64,000 nt of DNA from Bacteroidota bacterium. Its GTDB lineage: Bacteria > Bacteroidota > Bacteroidia > B-17B0 > Aurantibacillaceae. Below the pieces are notes generated by a model. The model was not told the origin of the DNA and did no database searches. It saw only the letters and a program-made list of their open reading frames with translations. Each line of letters starts with the position of its first letter. The stretch's first letter is position 1. Below, piece after piece: positions 18,927 through 27,444 of this stretch. The DNA lies in the NCBI GenBank assembly GCA_021156365.1, contig JAJNDK010000012.1:80418-144417 (forward strand). Direction: 5' to 3'. Made by a program: the position numbers and the translations under genes.

Positions 18927-19772
18927 ATGAGAAAACACCTCTTTATATTTTTCTTTTGCCTGAACGGTCTCTTTGTTTTCGGACAGGGAAACAATCACAA
19001 GGATTTTTATTCGCATGATATCGGAATTTTTCTTGGGGGAAGCTATTATATCGGCGATCTCAATCCGCGCGGACATTTTGCATTGTCGCAGCCGGCTTTT
19101 GGCGCCTTTTATCGTTTCAATTACAATTACCGTTTTTCTTTCAGAGGCGGCTTCAATTACGGGCAGGTGATGGCCGACGATTCACAATCGGACAATGTCG
19201 ATCAGCTGGAGCGGAACTTTAATTTTAAATCAAAGATCTACGAAGGATACGTGATCAGCGAGTTTAACTTCATTGAATACAAAATAGGGCATAATAAATA
19301 TTTTTTCACGCCCTATGTTTACCTGGGTATCGCCGGATTTTATTACAATCCACAGGGAAGTATTGATAATAACTGGGTAAATCTCCGCAAGCTGAGCACC
19401 GAAGGACAAAAAACGTCTCAAAACCCGGGACAAAAGCAGTATAGCCTGTTCCAGCCTTCTATCCCATTCGGTTTAGGGATCAAATTGAACGTAGCAAAAA
19501 GTTTCGGTCTGGGATTTGAATGGGGCCCACGCAAAGCATTCACCGATTACATTGATGATGTAAGCAACAAATATGTGGACCCTATGATACTGGCTGCAGA
19601 AAAGGGTACCATGGCCGGACTGATGAGCAACCGGAGCCCGGATGCCGTGGATTACGTTAATAATACCGGTAAGCTGCGCGGAAACCCGAATACCAAAGAC
19701 TGGTATTTCTTTTACGGATTGACTTTAAGTGTTAAACTGAAACAAAAGCCGAAAGAGTGCAGAAGACATTGA
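18927..19772 (+). CDS. DUF6089 outer-membrane beta-barrel protein (PorG-like)
   Basis: This 281-residue protein from ATG 18927 begins with a clean signal peptide (MRKHLFIFFFCLNGLFVFGQ). The in-frame start at 18882 would bury that signal. The mature part alternates aromatic and polar residues as in a beta barrel: 'DIGIFLGGSYYIGDLNP' at the first strand, 'FGAFYRFNYNYRFSFRGGF', 'FFTPYVYLGIAGFYY'. This matches DUF6089, the family that includes PorG-like proteins of the type IX secretion/gliding machinery. T9SS cargo occurs elsewhere in the window, so a link to secretion is plausible but inferred. It ends 2 bases from the convergent SprT-like gene. Confidence 0.82.
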   Translation: MRKHLFIFFFCLNGLFVFGQGNNHKDFYSHDIGIFLGGSYYIGDLNPRGHFALSQPAFGAFYRFNYNYRFSFRGGFNYGQVMADDSQSDNVDQLERNFNFKSKIYEGYVISEFNFIEYKIGHNKYFFTPYVYLGIAGFYYNPQGSIDNNWVNLRKLSTEGQKTSQNPGQKQYSLFQPSIPFGLGIKLNVAKSFGLGFEWGPRKAFTDYIDDVSNKYVDPMILAAEKGTMAGLMSNRSPDAVDYVNNTGKLRGNPNTKDWYFFYGLTLSVKLKQKPKECRRH

Positions 19773-19774
19773 TC

Positions 19775-20407
19775 TTAGCCTGCTAATTTCTCATCAAAGA
19801 TCTCCACTTCGGCCAGCGGATTGAATAAATAGATCCTTCCCGATTTTAATTCCCTGCACTGATGACGTGTGCGGATGCGCTCGCCTTTTTCGAATAGTCT
19901 TCCTTCATACACAAAAACGGTTTTCAGCGGAAGCTTCTCTACATAGATCCCCGCGGCCGGGTTCTCGTCATACAGGCGCAGCGCCCTGTACAGATTTTTG
20001 TCGGTACAGCTGGAAGCAGCAGGATTGTTGAGGTATTTGCGCAGTGCATACAGGAGCTCCACCGGAAAAATATCGGTATCCAGGAATGGCTGCATCATCA
20101 CTTTGAACTCGTGTTTCCATTCGGCACCATGCGGCAACACCGAATGTTTGTATTTGTTGTGCGTGGTGAGGTGCGCGATCTCGTGGACAAGCGTTACAAG
20201 AAAAGCGTATTTGTTCAGGTTGTAATTGATCGTGATCTGGTGATTGCTGCCGTTGAAAGGAGCGCGCCAGTCACCCAGCTTCGTGCTGCGTTCTTTTTTG
20301 ATCTTGAGCTTAAAATCCAGCTCTACGATCCATTTCACAATAACAGGAACGGCCTTTTCGGGAAGATACTTATTGAGAATATGTCCGTTGCGGTTTTCCT
20401 GATCCAT
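19775..20407 (-). CDS. SprT-like zinc metalloprotein
   Basis: This 210-residue protein has the metallopeptidase-type motif HEIAH ('LVTLVHEIAHLTTH', about residues 75-88) followed by 'HGAEWKHEFK', which supplies a further metal-ligand His. It resembles the SprT/Spartan-like domain, whose eukaryotic members cut DNA-protein crosslinks; the bacterial role is unknown. No signal peptide is seen, so it is cytoplasmic. It is convergent with the DUF6089 gene and upstream of nothing obvious on its strand; rnhB begins 80 bases upstream. Confidence 0.85.
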   Translation of the reverse strand: MDQENRNGHILNKYLPEKAVPVIVKWIVELDFKLKIKKERSTKLGDWRAPFNGSNHQITINYNLNKYAFLVTLVHEIAHLTTHNKYKHSVLPHGAEWKHEFKVMMQPFLDTDIFPVELLYALRKYLNNPAASSCTDKNLYRALRLYDENPAAGIYVEKLPLKTVFVYEGRLFEKGERIRTRHQCRELKSGRIYLFNPLAEVEIFDEKLAG

Positions 20408-20487
20408 GATGCAAATTTACCTTTTTGGAATACTTAAAAAGAGCAGGGCGGTAAAAGTTTTTTAACCGGAGCTGTTGAAAATTCGGG

Positions 20488-21099
20488 CTACTCCTGTTCA
20501 AATTCCATTTCCAGCTGTGTAGGCAGCAGGGTGAAACTCATCCGGTGGAGTGGGGTAGGCCCGTGCGAAGTAATACCTTCGCGGTGTGCAAGGGTGGGAT
20601 AGCCTTTGTTCTCGTTCCACCTGTAATGCGGGTATTGGATATGAAGCTCCTGCATGATATCATCGCGGTATGTTTTGGCCAATATGGAAGCGGCTGCGAT
20701 ACTCAGAAATTTTCCATCGCCTTTGATGATACATTGGTACGGAATGGTTTTGTAGGGCTTGAAACGGTTACCGTCGATGAGTAGTAATTCAGGTGCTTGT
20801 TTCAGCTGGTCTACTGCGAGGTGCATGGCCAGGAAGGAAGCATTCAGAATATTGATCTCGTCGATCTTATTGTTGTCTACAACGGCATAGGCCCATTCAA
20901 TGGCTTTGTGCTGGATCTCTTCACGGAGCTCATAACGTTGTTTCTCGTTCAGTTTTTTGGAGTCGTTGAGGTATTTGTTCTTATAGTTTTTCGGCAGAAT
21001 GACAGATGCCGCTACCACAGGACCGGCCAGGCAGCCTCTTCCGGCCTCATCACAGCCGGCTTCTATCAGCGTTTTATCGTAGAAGGATTTAAGAGGCAT
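20488..21099 (-). CDS. rnhB: Ribonuclease HII
   Basis: RNase HII cuts RNA in RNA-DNA hybrids, including single ribonucleotides in DNA. The 203-residue length is typical. The catalytic signature AGCDEAGRGCLAGPVVAA is at 14-31 (Asp-Glu pair), with further acidic residues in 'LLIDGNRF' and 'DDIMQELH'. It also has 'IIKGDGKFLSIAAASILAKT' and 'NKGYPTLAHREGITSHGPTPLHR'. It lies directly downstream (10 bases) of the peroxiredoxin gene on the same strand. Confidence 0.95.
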   Translation of the reverse strand: MPLKSFYDKTLIEAGCDEAGRGCLAGPVVAASVILPKNYKNKYLNDSKKLNEKQRYELREEIQHKAIEWAYAVVDNNKIDEINILNASFLAMHLAVDQLKQAPELLLIDGNRFKPYKTIPYQCIIKGDGKFLSIAAASILAKTYRDDIMQELHIQYPHYRWNENKGYPTLAHREGITSHGPTPLHRMSFTLLPTQLEMEFEQE

Positions 21100-21109
21100 T
21101 GTTTTTCTG

Positions 21110-21574
21110 TTATTGAAGATTTTTCAAAGTATTTTGTATCGCTTCAAAATTCGGTACTTCGCTTGCATTCTCCAGGATTTCGGCATAACGAATGATCCCA
21201 TCTTTATCAATAACAAAGGCCGAACGCTTGCTTACTCCATCCATATCCAGTATAAAATGCTCATACAAACTATTGTAAGCTTTGGAAACTGTTTTGTTGA
21301 AATCCGACAGCAGGCTGAAATTGATCTTCTGTTCTTCTTTGAATTTGCCTAATGAAAACAGCGAATCGACCGAGATACCAAGTATCTCCGCATTCATGGA
21401 ATTGTAGAAAGTGAGGTTGTCACGCATAGAGCACAACTCTGCCGTGCAGGTAGAAGTGAATGCAAGCGGGAAGAAAAGTAAAACAACATTTTTTCCTTTC
21501 AATTCGGAAAGGGTGATCTTTTTCTTTTCAGTGTTGTATAAAGAGAAGTCCGGGGCTGCCTGGTTGATCTGCAT
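21110..21574 (-). CDS. Peroxiredoxin (AhpC/TSA, AhpE-like)
   Basis: This 154-residue cytoplasmic thiol peroxidase has the peroxidatic Cys in 'FFPLAFTSTCTAELCSMRD', where the usual motif is PxxxTxxC. A second Cys four residues on ('AELC') could act in a resolving role. It also has the thioredoxin-fold start 'APDFSLYNTEKKKITLSEL' and the end 'FVIDKDGIIRY'. It should reduce hydrogen peroxide or organic peroxides. rnhB begins 10 bases downstream on the same strand. Confidence 0.9.
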   Translation of the reverse strand: MQINQAAPDFSLYNTEKKKITLSELKGKNVVLLFFPLAFTSTCTAELCSMRDNLTFYNSMNAEILGISVDSLFSLGKFKEEQKINFSLLSDFNKTVSKAYNSLYEHFILDMDGVSKRSAFVIDKDGIIRYAEILENASEVPNFEAIQNTLKNLQ

Positions 21575-21652
21575 AAATTTTTTTGCTAAAAATACAGAAG
21601 AATCAGCGCTTGCGGAAGCGTTGTTCGTTTTATCTGAAAAATTGTGGAAATC

Positions 21653-21931
21653 TTAAGCTGCGGAATATTCTTCTTTCAGGAATTCTTTCCAATCACCGAG
21701 ATTGGCAATTACCTGTAGCTGACGGTAGGCATTGTGGAAATCATCTTCGCTTTCCTGTGAATTCAGGATATTGATGCGGTAGGTGTCATAATTAGACAAA
21801 GCTTTTTTCTCTTCGGCGTTTAATTTATTCCCACCAAATTCCCTATCGCGTAAATCATTGATGCTGATCTCACCGCCAATATCTTTCTTCGTAAAAAATC
21901 GCTGAATTATTTGATTGCTTAGTCCCTTCAT
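21653..21931 (-). CDS. Small conserved-looking hypothetical protein
   Basis: This 92-residue acidic, helical protein has no signal peptide and no domain I recognise. Its own promoter element (TATCTTTG on the minus strand at 21953-21946) lies 15 bases before the ATG, and the lptB terminator lies just upstream, so it is an independent transcription unit with a very short leader. Residues such as 'DDFHNAYRQLQVIANLGDWKEF' suggest amphipathic helices. Confidence 0.6.
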   Translation of the reverse strand: MKGLSNQIIQRFFTKKDIGGEISINDLRDREFGGNKLNAEEKKALSNYDTYRINILNSQESEDDFHNAYRQLQVIANLGDWKEFLKEEYSAA

Positions 21932-21945
21932 AAAAATCCTTGCTA

Positions 21946-21953
21946 CAAAGATA
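21946..21953 (-). promoter_or_regulatory. Bacteroidota -7 promoter element for the 92-residue gene
   Basis: TATCTTTG read on the minus strand matches TAnnTTTG exactly and lies 15 bases before ATG 21931. The expected start site leaves a leader of only about 8-10 bases. No clear -33 TTTG is seen. Confidence 0.5.
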
Positions 21954-21956
21954 CTT

Positions 21957-21990
21957 TTTAAAAAGTAAACAGGACTTTAAATTCCTGTTT
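21957..21990 (-). terminator. Probable terminator after lptB
   Basis: On the minus strand AAACAGGA (21990-21983) pairs with TCCTGTTT (21974-21967) around an 8-base loop, followed by a T-rich run. It lies about 115 bases after the lptB stop and just ahead of the next gene's promoter. Confidence 0.5.
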
Positions 21991-22106
21991 GATTTTAAAC
22001 AAAATATTGTTAAGAACAATTTTCTGCAGTTTATGAAACCTTTTTGAAAAGCCCGTTAAATCTAAGAACTAAACCGGTATAAGTGTCAGGATGAGCGCTT
22101 CCCTGT

Positions 22107-22832
22107 TTATTTACGGAGCTCAAAATTCTGTCCGAGGTACACTCGTCTCACCTGTTCATCATTCGCCAGATCTTCAGCACTTCCGGCTTTTATCACACTT
22201 CCAGAAAAAAGAAGGTAAGCACGGTCGGTGATGCTCAGCGTTTCGTGCACATTATGGTCGGTGATGAGGATACCGATATTTTTTTCTTTTAATTTCCGGA
22301 TCACCGATTGGATATCCTCGACCGCAATTGGATCAACACCGGCAAAAGGCTCATCCAGCAGGATAAATTTAGGGTTGGTAGCAAGGCATCTGGCGATCTC
22401 TGTTCTCCGGCGCTCGCCTCCTGAGAGCTGATCCCCGAGATTTTTGCGCACATGATCGAGATTGAACTCTGCGATCAGGGATTCCAGCTTGTCTTTCTGC
22501 TCTTCTTTGTTGAGTGAGGTCATTTCCAGTACCGCTTTCAGGTTATCCTCAATGCTTAATTTCCTGAAAACCGATGCTTCCTGTGGCAGGTAGCCGATCC
22601 CTAACTGCGCCCGTTTGTACATAGGAAAGGGGGTGATCTCCATATCGTCCAGGAAAACCTTGCCCGAATTGGGTTTCACCATGCCTACGATCATGTAGAA
22701 AGATGTGGTTTTGCCGGCTCCGTTTGGCCCCAGTAAACCCACTATTTCTCCCTGTTTCACTTCCACGGACACATCTTTGGCAACGGTCCTGCTTTTGTAT
22801 TTTTTTACTAGGTTTTCTGAACGTAGGATCAT
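22107..22832 (-). CDS. lptB: LPS export ABC transporter ATP-binding protein LptB
   Basis: LptB is the cytoplasmic ATPase that powers extraction of lipopolysaccharide from the inner membrane with the LptF/G permeases. At 241 residues it is full length. It has Walker [12 protein letters not shown] near 35-45, signature [13 protein letters not shown], Walker B '[13 protein letters not shown]' and switch '[11 protein letters not shown]', the LptB-specific form. It starts 11 bases after the cyclophilin lipoprotein gene, probably in the same operon. An LptF/G-type permease is encoded at 25504-26973, on the same strand but separated by other genes. Confidence 0.95.
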   Translation of the reverse strand: MILRSENLVKKYKSRTVAKDVSVEVKQGEIVGLLGPNGAGKTTSFYMIVGMVKPNSGKVFLDDMEITPFPMYKRAQLGIGYLPQEASVFRKLSIEDNLKAVLEMTSLNKEEQKDKLESLIAEFNLDHVRKNLGDQLSGGERRRTEIARCLATNPKFILLDEPFAGVDPIAVEDIQSVIRKLKEKNIGILITDHNVHETLSITDRAYLLFSGSVIKAGSAEDLANDEQVRRVYLGQNFELRK

Positions 22833-22843
22833 AGCTGTTTTCT

Positions 22844-23770
22844 TTAGTGTTTTTTCAGGATGCTTACCGACATACGGATATCCTGCATAGGCCGGTCATT
22901 CGAATCGGTCTGGCTTGTTGCAATTTTATCGATCACCGGCAGGCCCCATACGATCTCCCCATACACGGTGTAAGAGCCATCGAGGTGCGGTGTTCCACCC
23001 AGGGTTTTGTAGGTTTCACGCTGCCTTTCGGAAAAAACATAATGAGCTGTTTTTTCATAATACGGCGAAATGAGCGCATCGATCTTTTTTTGTGTCAAAG
23101 CAAGACTATCCTTTTTCCCTTCATTCTTAAAACGATTTTCTTCTTCTTTCAGGTAGCGGTTCTTGTCCACTTCCAGCAGGTCATTTTTCAATTTTGTACG
23201 TATGTCCCTGTTCACTCTGTACTCCACCGTTTTCATGCTTTCGTCCGTAAATTTTTTCCCCTGGACAATATAGAACTGGCAGGCAGAGGAAGCTTTCATC
23301 GGATTGATATCATCACCTTCCCGTGCAGCGCAGAGCATGCCTTTTTTATGGAAGAGCGTGTTGTTGAATTCGGCAGGGACCGTGTAGCCAATATCACCAT
23401 CACCCAGCTTTTGTCCTGTCTTTGCTTTTTTTGAATCGGGATCTCCTCCCTGAATCATAAAATCGCTGATCACCCGGTGAAAAAGAAGGCTGTCATAGAA
23501 TTTGTGTTCGACCAGCCTGATGAAATTATCCCTGTGTGCAGGTGTTTCGTTGAAAAGCCGCGCTACCATTTCTCCCATTGGAGTCTTGATCAGGATCAGG
23601 TTTTCATCCGGATATTTCTTCACAAGAGCGGTTATATCTGATTTTGTGAGTTCTATGTTATTTAAAACCGTGGAGGGCTTATTAGTCGTGGTTTTTTGGC
23701 GATGTTTGCAGGCAAAAAAAACAAGGCTCAGCAACAAAAAAAGAAGTTGAAAACTGTTTTTTTTTGACAT
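22844..23770 (-). CDS. Cyclophilin-type peptidyl-prolyl isomerase lipoprotein
   Basis: This 308-residue protein has a lipoprotein signal: hydrophobic start and '[10 protein letters not shown]' with the acceptor Cys near residue 21. The cyclophilin domain has '[20 protein letters not shown]', '[20 protein letters not shown]', '[24 protein letters not shown]' and the end '[20 protein letters not shown]'. An insert of about 85 charged residues (about 180-265) separates the last strands. It should assist folding of envelope proteins. lptB follows 11 bases downstream. Confidence 0.9.
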   Translation of the reverse strand: MSKKNSFQLLFLLLSLVFFACKHRQKTTTNKPSTVLNNIELTKSDITALVKKYPDENLILIKTPMGEMVARLFNETPAHRDNFIRLVEHKFYDSLLFHRVISDFMIQGGDPDSKKAKTGQKLGDGDIGYTVPAEFNNTLFHKKGMLCAAREGDDINPMKASSACQFYIVQGKKFTDESMKTVEYRVNRDIRTKLKNDLLEVDKNRYLKEEENRFKNEGKKDSLALTQKKIDALISPYYEKTAHYVFSERQRETYKTLGGTPHLDGSYTVYGEIVWGLPVIDKIATSQTDSNDRPMQDIRMSVSILKKH

Positions 23771-23793
23771 CTTAACAAAATTTGTTATCTTTG
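23763..23793 (+). promoter_or_regulatory. Bacteroidota-type promoter TTTG-N19-TATCTTTG
   Basis: TTTG (23763-23766), exactly 19 bases, then TATCTTTG (23786-23793) fit the Bacteroidota -33/-7 consensus perfectly. The expected start site near 23799 gives a leader of about 40 bases to ATG 23839. The -33 element overlaps the start of the divergent cyclophilin gene. Confidence 0.75.
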
Positions 23794-23838
23794 TTTATTA
23801 GAGTGAAGTTGTAAAATTAGCTTATTCTAAGACACAAT

Positions 23839-24264
23839 ATGAAGAAATTTAGTTTTTTTACGATTGTTATCGTAATGGTACTGGGAGGGATTTCTGTTTT
23901 TTCCAGTTCCTGTAACAAACCCGAACCCTGCAAAGGAATCATAACTGTGATGGATACTACCGGCACCGCTGTTCAGGCAGGTGTGTTGGTGGAGCTAAGA
24001 GCAACGGTAACTACCGCTTCCGGAGGCACAGCCCAGGGAGATCTGAAAGCAACCGGAACTACCGATGGATCCGGTAGGGTTGAGTTTACACTGAAGCTAC
24101 CTGCGATCATGGATATTTATGCAGAAAAACCAAACTGCACACCTGTTGCTCCTCATTACAACACAAGCGGTCAGTATGTAGCCGGATCTTATTGTACAGG
24201 GAAAGCGATCCTGAAATTTGAAGAAGGCAAGACCAACGAAAAGATCGTGTACCTGAAGTATTAA
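23839..24264 (+). CDS. Small lipoprotein with an Ig-like/carboxypeptidase-regulatory-type domain
   Basis: This 141-residue protein has a lipoprotein signal (MKKFSFFTIVIVMVLGGI, then 'FSSSCNKPEPC' with the acceptor Cys near residue 25). The mature part is a small beta domain, 'IITVMDTTGTAVQAGVLVEL' then 'TGTTDGSGRVEFTLKLPAIM', like the CarboxypepD-regulatory/Ig-like folds common in Bacteroidota lipoproteins. Four Cys in the mature part could form disulfides. Strong own promoter. Convergent with the glycosyltransferase gene, 5 bases away. Function unknown. Confidence 0.8.
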   Translation: MKKFSFFTIVIVMVLGGISVFSSSCNKPEPCKGIITVMDTTGTAVQAGVLVELRATVTTASGGTAQGDLKATGTTDGSGRVEFTLKLPAIMDIYAEKPNCTPVAPHYNTSGQYVAGSYCTGKAILKFEEGKTNEKIVYLKY

Positions 24265-24269
24265 GCGGG

Positions 24270-25463
24270 TTACAGGCTTCTGTAAAATCCGATCAATTCT
24301 CCAACCAATTTTGTATTATCGAAATGAGTCTCTATAAATGCGCGTGCATTGGTGGATATCTTCTTTTTTAATTCCGGATCATCACATAACATTTGTATGG
24401 CATCTGAAAAGGCTGCGGGCGTGTCTGCAATAACAATGTTCTCCATGTGTGTAACAGGGATCCCTTCGGCACCGACACTTGTAGAGACGATCGCTTTTCC
24501 CATCGCCAGGCCTTCTATGATCTTGATACGCATACCGCTTCCCGACTGCAAAGGTACGAGCATGATGTCGTACTCATTGTAAAAGTCAATATTGTTATCG
24601 ATAGAAGAACGCACTTGTAAATTCCCTTTGTTTAGCTGCATCAGGTACTCCGGCATGAATCGCCCGGCCAGCGTGCATTGAAGGGAAGAGTTATTTTGAA
24701 GCAATGGTTTCCATACCTGTTCCAGGAACCAGCTCACCGCCTCCACATTCGGCATCCAGTCCATCGAAGCGAGATGGAAAATCGTATTCTTTTTTGTGCG
24801 CGCTTGTTCTATCCGGTATTTATCGAGAACGATGCCCGTAGGGGAAACAAAATACTTTGAACGGATCCCCATTTTTTGAAGGAGCTCGGCATCATACGCA
24901 GTAATAGGAACGATCGCATCTGCCTGCTTTAACAGCTGCAGCTCCAGTTTTTTCAGACGCTTGTTCTGAAGTGATAAATAAGTCTTTTTTAATGGGCTCT
25001 TTGCGCTTGCGATAAGCCGGTCCCAGATCAGATGTTCTACATTGTGTGCACGCACTACAATTTTTGCCTTACTGTGTTTGCGGATCAGATCCATGTACGG
25101 GGCTACAAACAGGCCCTCGAGATGCACAATGTCAAAGGCATGCACCTTTAATTTTTTAATGATAGCTTCTTCAAATTCTTTAAAAATGAATCGGGATACA
25201 AAGAAGGATTGTGAGCTGAAAATATTTAATAAAGCCCCGATGGCAGTAACATCCGTATTCCTGAACACATCCGTGTAATGGCTTTTCTCTATAAAATCTG
25301 CGGGAATATCCTTCCGGTCTTTGAAATGTTTTTTTGTATTAATAGTAAGCAGATGCAATTCGGCTCCGTTATCAATGCAGCCTTTGGCAATATTATAGAT
25401 CGCAATGGAGCTTCCGTCGTTGGTAGGATAGGGGGCTTTGTTACTTATCTGGAGAATCCGCAT
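24270..25463 (-). CDS. Glycosyltransferase, GT-B fold (family 4 type)
   Basis: This 397-residue protein starts at ATG 25463; the TTG nine bases upstream would add only MAF. The GT-B layout is visible: an N-terminal domain beginning 'MRILQISNKAPYPTNDGSSI', an acceptor-side 'HLEGLFVAPYMDLIRKHSKA', and a C-terminal nucleotide-sugar domain 'NTIFHLASMDWMPNVEAVSWF', 'MLVPLQSGSGMRIKIIEGLA' and 'GKAIVSTSVGAEGI', the EGxAxGxPVV-type motif. It is cytoplasmic and probably builds a surface glycan. No other glycan genes are adjacent, so the acceptor is unknown. Confidence 0.9.
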   Translation of the reverse strand: MRILQISNKAPYPTNDGSSIAIYNIAKGCIDNGAELHLLTINTKKHFKDRKDIPADFIEKSHYTDVFRNTDVTAIGALLNIFSSQSFFVSRFIFKEFEEAIIKKLKVHAFDIVHLEGLFVAPYMDLIRKHSKAKIVVRAHNVEHLIWDRLIASAKSPLKKTYLSLQNKRLKKLELQLLKQADAIVPITAYDAELLQKMGIRSKYFVSPTGIVLDKYRIEQARTKKNTIFHLASMDWMPNVEAVSWFLEQVWKPLLQNNSSLQCTLAGRFMPEYLMQLNKGNLQVRSSIDNNIDFYNEYDIMLVPLQSGSGMRIKIIEGLAMGKAIVSTSVGAEGIPVTHMENIVIADTPAAFSDAIQMLCDDPELKKKISTNARAFIETHFDNTKLVGELIGFYRSL

Positions 25464-25503
25464 GAAGGCCAAAAATACTAAGGAAAAAGGGAATAATCAA
25501 GGA

Positions 25504-26973
25504 TCATTCCTCTATATCTTCCTTCAGTTTTTTCGCGAACAGAACCCGTACGATAGGCGGTATGACAAGGTAATTGATAAATTTGAAATAGCTCTTCACT
25601 TCAAAAAGTGCCGAATCCCTTGCGGCTTTATACGATAGCCACATACCGAATGGGAGAAATAACAAAGGACCGATCCACATAGCTACCACTGGGCTCATCT
25701 TGCCTTCGAGGGCCATTTTCTCGCAGGAAAACGAAATAACATGATAAATAATGAATAAAATAACGGAAATGACCACCGGCATTCCCAATCCGCCTTTTCG
25801 CACAATAGCGCCAAGTGGAGCACCTACAAAGAACAAAACAATACAGGCAAAAGAAAGCGTAAATTTTTTGTGCCAGTTCACTTCAAATTTTGCTTTATCG
25901 AGTACATTCGTTTCCGCATCGTGTACTTTCCCATCAAGGAAAGCACTGCTGCTGCGGGCCTGGTTGAGCGCATTTTCGATCACCTGATCCTTTGCCACGG
26001 GATCGAGCGAGCGCAAATAGTCATGAATGCTTTGCATGTTCCTGTTCAGTGAATCCGTTTGCCGGGAAGCTTTTACTGCCCGTGCATTGAAAAATTTTGT
26101 AAAGTTCTCTGTGATATTGTCGCTGAGTTCATGCTGTTCTTTTTTTATAGTATCGATGTAATTATTCAGCTGGCTTACATTCATCATTTCTGCATTGTTC
26201 CGGAACAGCTCTTCATCCGTGCGTTTCATCTGGAATGCGCTGAGGTCGAAAAACACTACCTGCTTTTCGTAAGAAGCGGAGATCATCGGGCGCCGCTGCA
26301 CATCCGAGTTATCGTTCAAAACCTGCTGGTAGCGATTGCCATTGAACAGTGTCATTATCATCGCATTTTTATTGCCGCTGGTCTGCAGCCTTCCGGAGTC
26401 GGCATACATCTGTACGATGTTGCCGCGTTTTTCACTGTGGTCATAGATCAGGATATTGCGGATCGTTTGGCCGTCGGTCTCTTTTTTTCCTACCCGGATG
26501 CTGTAGCCTTCGATCCCATTGTAAAAAACCGATTCTTTGATATTCAGCGTGGGTTTGGCTCCACGCACATCATACAGCATGGAAGCCTGTTTCAAATGGA
26601 TATAGGGAAGGGTATAATTACTGAACGAGAAACAAAAAGCCGAAAGGAAGAAAATAAATACGAGCATGGGCCTCATGATGCGGAGCAAAGAAAGACCGGA
26701 AGATTTCATAGCAGCCAGCTCATAGTTCTCACCCAGGTTGCCGAAGGTCATGATAGAGGACAATAATACAGCAAGGGGCATCGATGTTGGGATGAACATC
26801 AGGAACGTATATAAGAACAATTGCGTCAGTGTCCAGGTTTCAATTCCCTTTCCGGCTATCTCATCGATATACGTAAATACGAATACCATAAAAAACACAA
26901 ATACCGCAATGAAAAGCGTACCGATAAAAGGCGGGATGTACTTTTTTATGAGGTATATATGCAGTGTTTTCAA
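25504..26973 (-). CDS. LptF/LptG family LPS export permease
   Basis: This 489-residue permease has the LptF/G plan: 'YLIKKYIPPFIGTLFIAVFVFFMV' (helix 1), 'TSMPLAVLLSSIMTFGNLGENYE' (helix 2 with the coupling-helix region 'ELAAMKSSGLSLLRIM'), a large periplasmic domain (about 125-375), and C-terminal helices including 'GGLGMPVVISVILFIIYH'. With LptB it extracts LPS. A start at TTG 26973 is inferred because no ATG precedes helix 1 in frame. The periplasmic domain contains an extra helical insertion ('NNYIDTIKKEQHELSDNI' region, about 250-350), longer than in E. coli. rnpA ends 59 bases upstream. Confidence 0.92.
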   Translation of the reverse strand: MKTLHIYLIKKYIPPFIGTLFIAVFVFFMVFVFTYIDEIAGKGIETWTLTQLFLYTFLMFIPTSMPLAVLLSSIMTFGNLGENYELAAMKSSGLSLLRIMRPMLVFIFFLSAFCFSFSNYTLPYIHLKQASMLYDVRGAKPTLNIKESVFYNGIEGYSIRVGKKETDGQTIRNILIYDHSEKRGNIVQMYADSGRLQTSGNKNAMIMTLFNGNRYQQVLNDNSDVQRRPMISASYEKQVVFFDLSAFQMKRTDEELFRNNAEMMNVSQLNNYIDTIKKEQHELSDNITENFTKFFNARAVKASRQTDSLNRNMQSIHDYLRSLDPVAKDQVIENALNQARSSSAFLDGKVHDAETNVLDKAKFEVNWHKKFTLSFACIVLFFVGAPLGAIVRKGGLGMPVVISVILFIIYHVISFSCEKMALEGKMSPVVAMWIGPLLFLPFGMWLSYKAARDSALFEVKSYFKFINYLVIPPIVRVLFAKKLKEDIEE

Positions 26974-27032
26974 GCAGGTATATTGGAGGAGCTACACAAA
27001 AATACTATTAAATATGATTTTCTTCTTTTGGC

Positions 27033-27440
27033 TCAGTCTTCCTTAACATTGTTTGGAGAGTTTTTCAGCGCCTCCTCTATGGCAAAGGCCAGCGCTTTTT
27101 GCACCAGCTTCATCAGTTCCGGCATCAGTGCTTTTTCTTTTCCCGAATAAAGGAGCAGCAGGTCCAGCTGCTTCCCGGATTGTGTAAGGAGCTCGTAAAA
27201 GGGTTGTTTCTGCAGGCGGTATGCTTCCCGGAGCCTTCGTTTGATGAGGTTGCGGTCAACGGCTTTTTTGTATATCCGTTTGGGAACACTCACCATCATC
27301 CGGATCGGATAGGGACTATCAAAACGATTTTCTCTCCAATAAAGCTTTACTGGAAAAAAAGTTTTTGATTTGCCCGAATTGTATAGCAGGGAAATGTCTT
27401 TTTTGGATGAAAGACGTTCTATTTTTTTAAACGTAAACAA
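27033..27440 (-). CDS. rnpA: Ribonuclease P protein component
   Basis: This 135-residue basic protein binds the RNase P RNA and helps mature tRNA 5' ends. It has the RNR motif 'VDRNLIKRRLREAYR' and the N-terminal 'FKKIERLSSKKDISLLYNSGKS', as in the family. The start is TTG at 27440-27438, with no ATG near. It begins 4 bases after the hemD stop, and in most bacteria rnpA sits by rpmH; here it is by hemD, an order seen in Bacteroidota. The RNA subunit gene is not in the window. Confidence 0.92.
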   Translation of the reverse strand: MFTFKKIERLSSKKDISLLYNSGKSKTFFPVKLYWRENRFDSPYPIRMMVSVPKRIYKKAVDRNLIKRRLREAYRLQKQPFYELLTQSGKQLDLLLLYSGKEKALMPELMKLVQKALAFAIEEALKNSPNNVKED

Positions 27441-27444
27441 TTGT

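Noticed and set aside
18927..19772. Calling the DUF6089 gene porG outright
   Set aside because: The family match is good but PorG identity needs the presence of the remaining type IX secretion genes, which are not in this window.
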